64,000 nt of DNA. Source: Parietaria judaica (taxonomy: Eukaryota; Streptophyta; Magnoliopsida; Rosales; Urticaceae). The number at the start of each line of letters is the position of its first letter. The stretch's first letter is position 1. The translations under genes were made by a program, and so were the position numbers. Positions 60,701-64,000 of the stretch are shown in pieces. A model generated the notes under the pieces. That model searched no databases. It saw only the letters and a program-made list of their open reading frames with translations, and was not told the DNA's origin. The DNA is taken from contig OX940865.1 of assembly GCA_954871525.1 (NCBI GenBank), forward strand, positions 20,692,420-20,756,419, read 5' to 3'.

Positions 60701-62240
60701 GGATGCGAATATTTCTCTTTCGGTGCCCGACCTGATCCCCACGCTTCTGTCTCTACTGCAAGGCCGGTCTCTTGAAGTTATAAAAGTTAGTACTCTTTTG
60801 TTACATACGTTACTTTATATTATTTGTCTATATTCATTTAGGTTAATAATACGTATGTTTGGTTTTGGGCCCAGCCCTCTAATAAGGTGTAATGCTAGGT
60901 CTTATTTAAGAGAGCTTAAGCAATGAAATGAAATAGGGAAGTATTATAACCATTGAAAATAAATATTAGACGCTACGGATATGCCGTATACCTCTACCGA
61001 ATACCGCTACCATGTAATATGAGGATATTACTTTTTATTCCATACATTCACCGGCTCCAGATTGGGACCATAACACATGTATAACAGGAAAATTATCTCT
61101 CTTTTACTTGGGTACTAAGAGATTGTATGCTGTGTATTTAACAGGCTGCTTTAGGGTTTGTGAAAGTGCTAGTGTGTGCCTTGCAAGCTCAGGATTTGCA
61201 GAATCTTCTTTCGAGCATCGTTGCTAAAGTCCTACCTTGGTCTTCTGTTTCACGAAACCATTTCCGATCAAAGGCATGTTGCGAATTTTACTTCATTTAT
61301 GAAGGGTTCAACTTATTTATTAATTTTTTTATAATATTTTTCGTTTAGGTCACAATCATAATGGAAGTCTTGATTCGGAAATGTGGTATTCCGGCAGTTG
61401 AGTCACTAACTCCCGATAAATACAAAGGTTTTGTCAAGTCTGTCATCGAGGTATAATTCCACTCTCTTAATTTGTTATCTGCTCGATAATGTATTGTTTT
61501 TTAATTTTTCTAAAATAAATTATGTTAAACTATTCCATTTTATTGCAGAGCCGCCAAAGCCATTCTAAGTCAAAGGAAGGTAATGATGGTGACAAGCAGA
61601 CAACGAACAAGGAAAAAGCTACGGCTAGGTATGATTTTGTTTTATAAATGAATATAAATGTCGAAGTAGTTTGCAATTATGTCTTATAAATGTTTACTTC
61701 GTACCCTGATTTTTATTTGTGACGGTAATACCTCTTATAATAGAATATATTACCGAAAATAAAATTATACAAACTGCTCTCCCTCGAAATATCAGGGAGT
61801 ATTACTGCTAATTACTCGTAAACGTTATTTATATCGTGCCTCTTTTCTTTGTATCCATAGATACCCACTCGTTTTTTTCTTTCTTTTTCAGACCGGAGAA
61901 CGGGAAACGCAAGGCATCAGACATAGAATCTCATAAGCCCGGTTCATTCAAACACAGAAAAAGAATGGATGAGAGATACAAGAACAGCTTTGGCTCAAAG
62001 GACTCAAACATCTCTTCTAATGCCAGTAATGAAAGGAAAGATTTCGGAGCGGGACAATTCGGAAAGAAGAAATTCACCAACGGCCAATCAGATACAAGAA
62101 AACCGGGCAGGGCGAATTTCGATAAAGGACCCCGGAGTGGACCAAAGAGGAAGATGAACTTTAACGCAAAAGATGATTTTAATAGAAAACCGGCCAACGC
62201 TTCCAAATTTGGTAATAGGAAGGACCGCGAGAGGAAATAG
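54799..62240 (+). CDS. RRP12: RRP12-like ribosome biogenesis factor (NUC173), 18 coding exons
   Basis: RRP12 is a HEAT-repeat protein that helps mature and export pre-ribosomal particles from the nucleolus. The exons I read are 54799-55305, 55710-56256, 56388-56639, 57009-57103, 57283-57493, 57890-58077, 58179-58382, 58542-58723, 58846-58939, 59011-59067, 59169-59303, 59860-59928, 60116-60241, 60624-60785, 61145-61273, 61349-61450, 61549-61628 and 61892-62240. Phases agree throughout and give 1162 residues. The GC-rich first exon (Ala/Leu-rich helices) contrasts with the AT-rich rest. The NUC173 region lies at about 400-600 and ends in a block containing HANSLWGLLPAFCRYPTDLY. Paired helices continue to about 1020. 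The tail (last 116 residues) is Lys/Arg/Gly/Asn-rich with basic clusters GKRKA, KHRKR and GPKRK, likely nuclear or RNA-binding signals. The intron after the fifteenth exon starts with GC instead of GT. Confidence 0.92.
61274..61348 (+). other. GC-AG intron of RRP12
   Basis: The exon end CGATCAAAG is followed by GCATGT, and the intron closes with CGTTTAG. Phase 0 on both sides joins FRSK to VTIIMEV. No GT donor nearby keeps the frame. GC donors are a known minor class in plants. Confidence 0.8.
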
Positions 62241-64000
62241 AAAAGAAAGATGCATTTTCGACTTAGAGATTGCTTGCGGGGTAAGACAAATGTTTGACTC
62301 GCTATTATGTAAAATTGTGGCTACTGGCTACGGCTAGTTCTGTTGAATGGCAGTGGCCAAAAAATTTTGGTGGTTATAATTAATTTGTTTATTGATAATA
62401 CACAGCTCAAAAATATTCTCAAGCTTTCAATATACGACTGTCGTTTATTGTTGGATGTCGTTTTGTGTGTTCAAGATGGTATATGGTATTTTAATAATAT
62501 TAGATTAAATATAATGCATTTTATTTTCGTAAAGCAAAACTACTTAATTTTAGAAGATCTAGAATAGGTAAAATCAATTTTTACCACGTTCACCGCTTCA
62601 AATTAATCTTAGAGGATCAGGAAGAGGTAAAATCAAATTTTTAATGGAGTTCACCGCTTCACAGACAGAATACAACCAAAACAAATTAAAACTTTACAAG
62701 CATATTAAGCAAGAAATTGATACGTATTATAAGTTAGAAGCGGGTAAATTGTTGAATTATTATATACGTCAAATTCAATACACAACCTAAAAATAAATGT
62801 TAAATTTAGGTCAGTCACATGATGTTTGACATTTATAAAATGATGTGAGAGTATTCTGTTTTTATTACGTAAAATCAGTTTTTACCGTTTAAATTTGTAT
62901 TCAATATCGACGTGTTCCTCACCCTTGTTGGATTCTAATGTCCAGTGTTTTCGGGGCCGGATTAAAACGACTCTGGAGATTTATTAAAAGGAATTAAATG
63001 AAGAAAAAAAAAAGATTAATTACTAGAAACGAAGGAGACACGTTTTAGAAAAGTTTCACAAAGATAACATGATGATAGCTACATTGCACAACGAGCCTTA
63101 TCTCTTTGTATCATCTGATTGTGGTGGATAATCCATTGCAGTGAAGAAGATGAAGAAAAAGAAAGATTAAAGTTATCTCCACGTTTTTCATTTTCATCAA
63201 ATTTCAGCCTTACAATCTGTTTTATTAGACTTTCGACCTTTCAGAGTCTACAGTGATTTGCATGTAGTCTACAATGAAGCATATATATTTAAAAACTATA
63301 TATTTTTAGATTTCAATTTTTATGTTAAATATATAATATGAAGTATTAATAAAAAAGGGAGCTTCTCGAACTTGTGGCCGTGGCGCCGGCCTTACTTGAC
63401 TCTATAGCAAGGACCGACTCCAGTGAAATAGAGCATAAGTGGAAAAACTTGAAAAAGAGACATGATCAAGAAAAAAAATGCTTATTTTTGTTGCTATGAA
63501 CGAACATCTAATTCAAACTGACCTTGTAATGGATGATTCCCGCGTAACGATAATGTATCGTCGCTATAGGTTTAATTAGTAAGGGGTTCATCAAAATTAG
63601 ATTACCAGTATCGTTATACCAACGATCGTAAAAACAACATAAAACTAAAGGTTAGTGCTGCCATTAGCAGTTGCCAGGTCTTTTCTGGCATCCGTGGCAC
63701 CGATTTCGATGACGGAAATTACTAAATAATTGATATTTATAAATTTTATATAATGCTCGTTGGTTATCTATTAACTCGGAAAATATAATCACACCACATA
63801 ACAATCGGTTATCGGCTTTTAAAAATCTACAATTTACCCATCGACTAAACTGTAAAACGTTAGCGAGTTAATAATTATCGGACGGGTGATCCTTGACCAA
63901 AAACCGTGCGATCCATAGCGATACCAAGTCATCAAACGTTTTGCCTGCATGTCAACTTCTACCACTGATAGTAAAGTTGTACTCCATGGTAATTGAGAGA
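62241..64000. other. RRP12 3' region and AT-rich spacer
   Basis: The 3' untranslated region of RRP12 begins here; no strong poly(A) signal stands out. Between 62560 and 62670 two diverged copies of a GAGGTAAAATCAA...GTTCACCGCTTCA block lie in tandem. Apart from a short coding-like patch at 63353-63499 I see no gene. Confidence 0.45.
63353..63499 (+). pseudogene. short coding-like fragment, unidentified
   Basis: A GC-rich patch in AT-rich DNA can be read as ELLELVAVAPALLDSIART and, further on, HKWKNLKKRHDQEKK, closed by stops on both sides and without an ATG. The composition and amphipathic look suggest an exon relic or an exon of a gene continuing beyond the window. I do not recognise the family. 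Confidence 0.2.

Noticed and set aside
1..64000. tRNA or rRNA genes
   Set aside because: I saw no cloverleaf with A and B box motifs or rRNA-like sequence by eye. A dedicated RNA scan could still find a small one.

Overview
This is a window of nuclear DNA from a flowering plant, most likely a eudicot. Genes have many short AT-rich GT-AG introns, spacers are very AT-rich, and the proteins match land-plant families. I cannot name the species. Three host genes are supported. (1) A villin (VLN2/VLN3 type) on the + strand, 23 coding exons between 4367 and 13380, with a CT-rich leader from about 2590 and a leader intron. It is an actin-bundling protein with six gelsolin repeats, a linker and a headpiece. 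(2) A single-exon, GC-rich gene on the - strand (39167-40681) for a plant membrane-anchored protein of uncertain function. (3) A gene for the ribosome-biogenesis factor RRP12 on the + strand, 18 coding exons between 54799 and 62240.

The largest feature is a 13.0-kb Ty3/gypsy LTR retrotransposon of the Tat lineage (17050-30059), read on the - strand. Its 698-bp LTRs differ at only two positions and it is flanked by a perfect 5-bp target duplication (ATACC). From its 5' end (right) it carries a primer-binding site, gag-protease, pol (RT, RNase H, second RNase H, integrase), a minisatellite between two long T tracts, and a long opposite-strand ORF with its own TATA box. Gag-protease and pol share one frame and are split by a single TAG in the context CAA-TAG-CAA-TTA, the readthrough signal known from tobacco mosaic virus. 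This is the most interesting observation in the window.

The spacers hold many non-autonomous DNA transposons whose ends can be read from their target duplications. hAT-type elements lie at 14569-15326, 34383-34967, 45480-45846, 46069-46236 and 46805-47373, with a weaker one at 52749-53931. A Mutator-like foldback element (44315-45947) is almost wholly palindromic and was split by one of the hATs. A dead LINE fragment lies at the left end (367-1800). The remaining spacers are AT-rich with no gene I can support.

The host genes are not functionally linked; this looks like an ordinary repeat-rich plant neighbourhood. The mobile DNA shows a clear order of events: the foldback element came first and a hAT landed in its right arm. 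The Tat element is a recent arrival (about 0.1-0.2 million years, from two LTR differences under commonly assumed plant rates).
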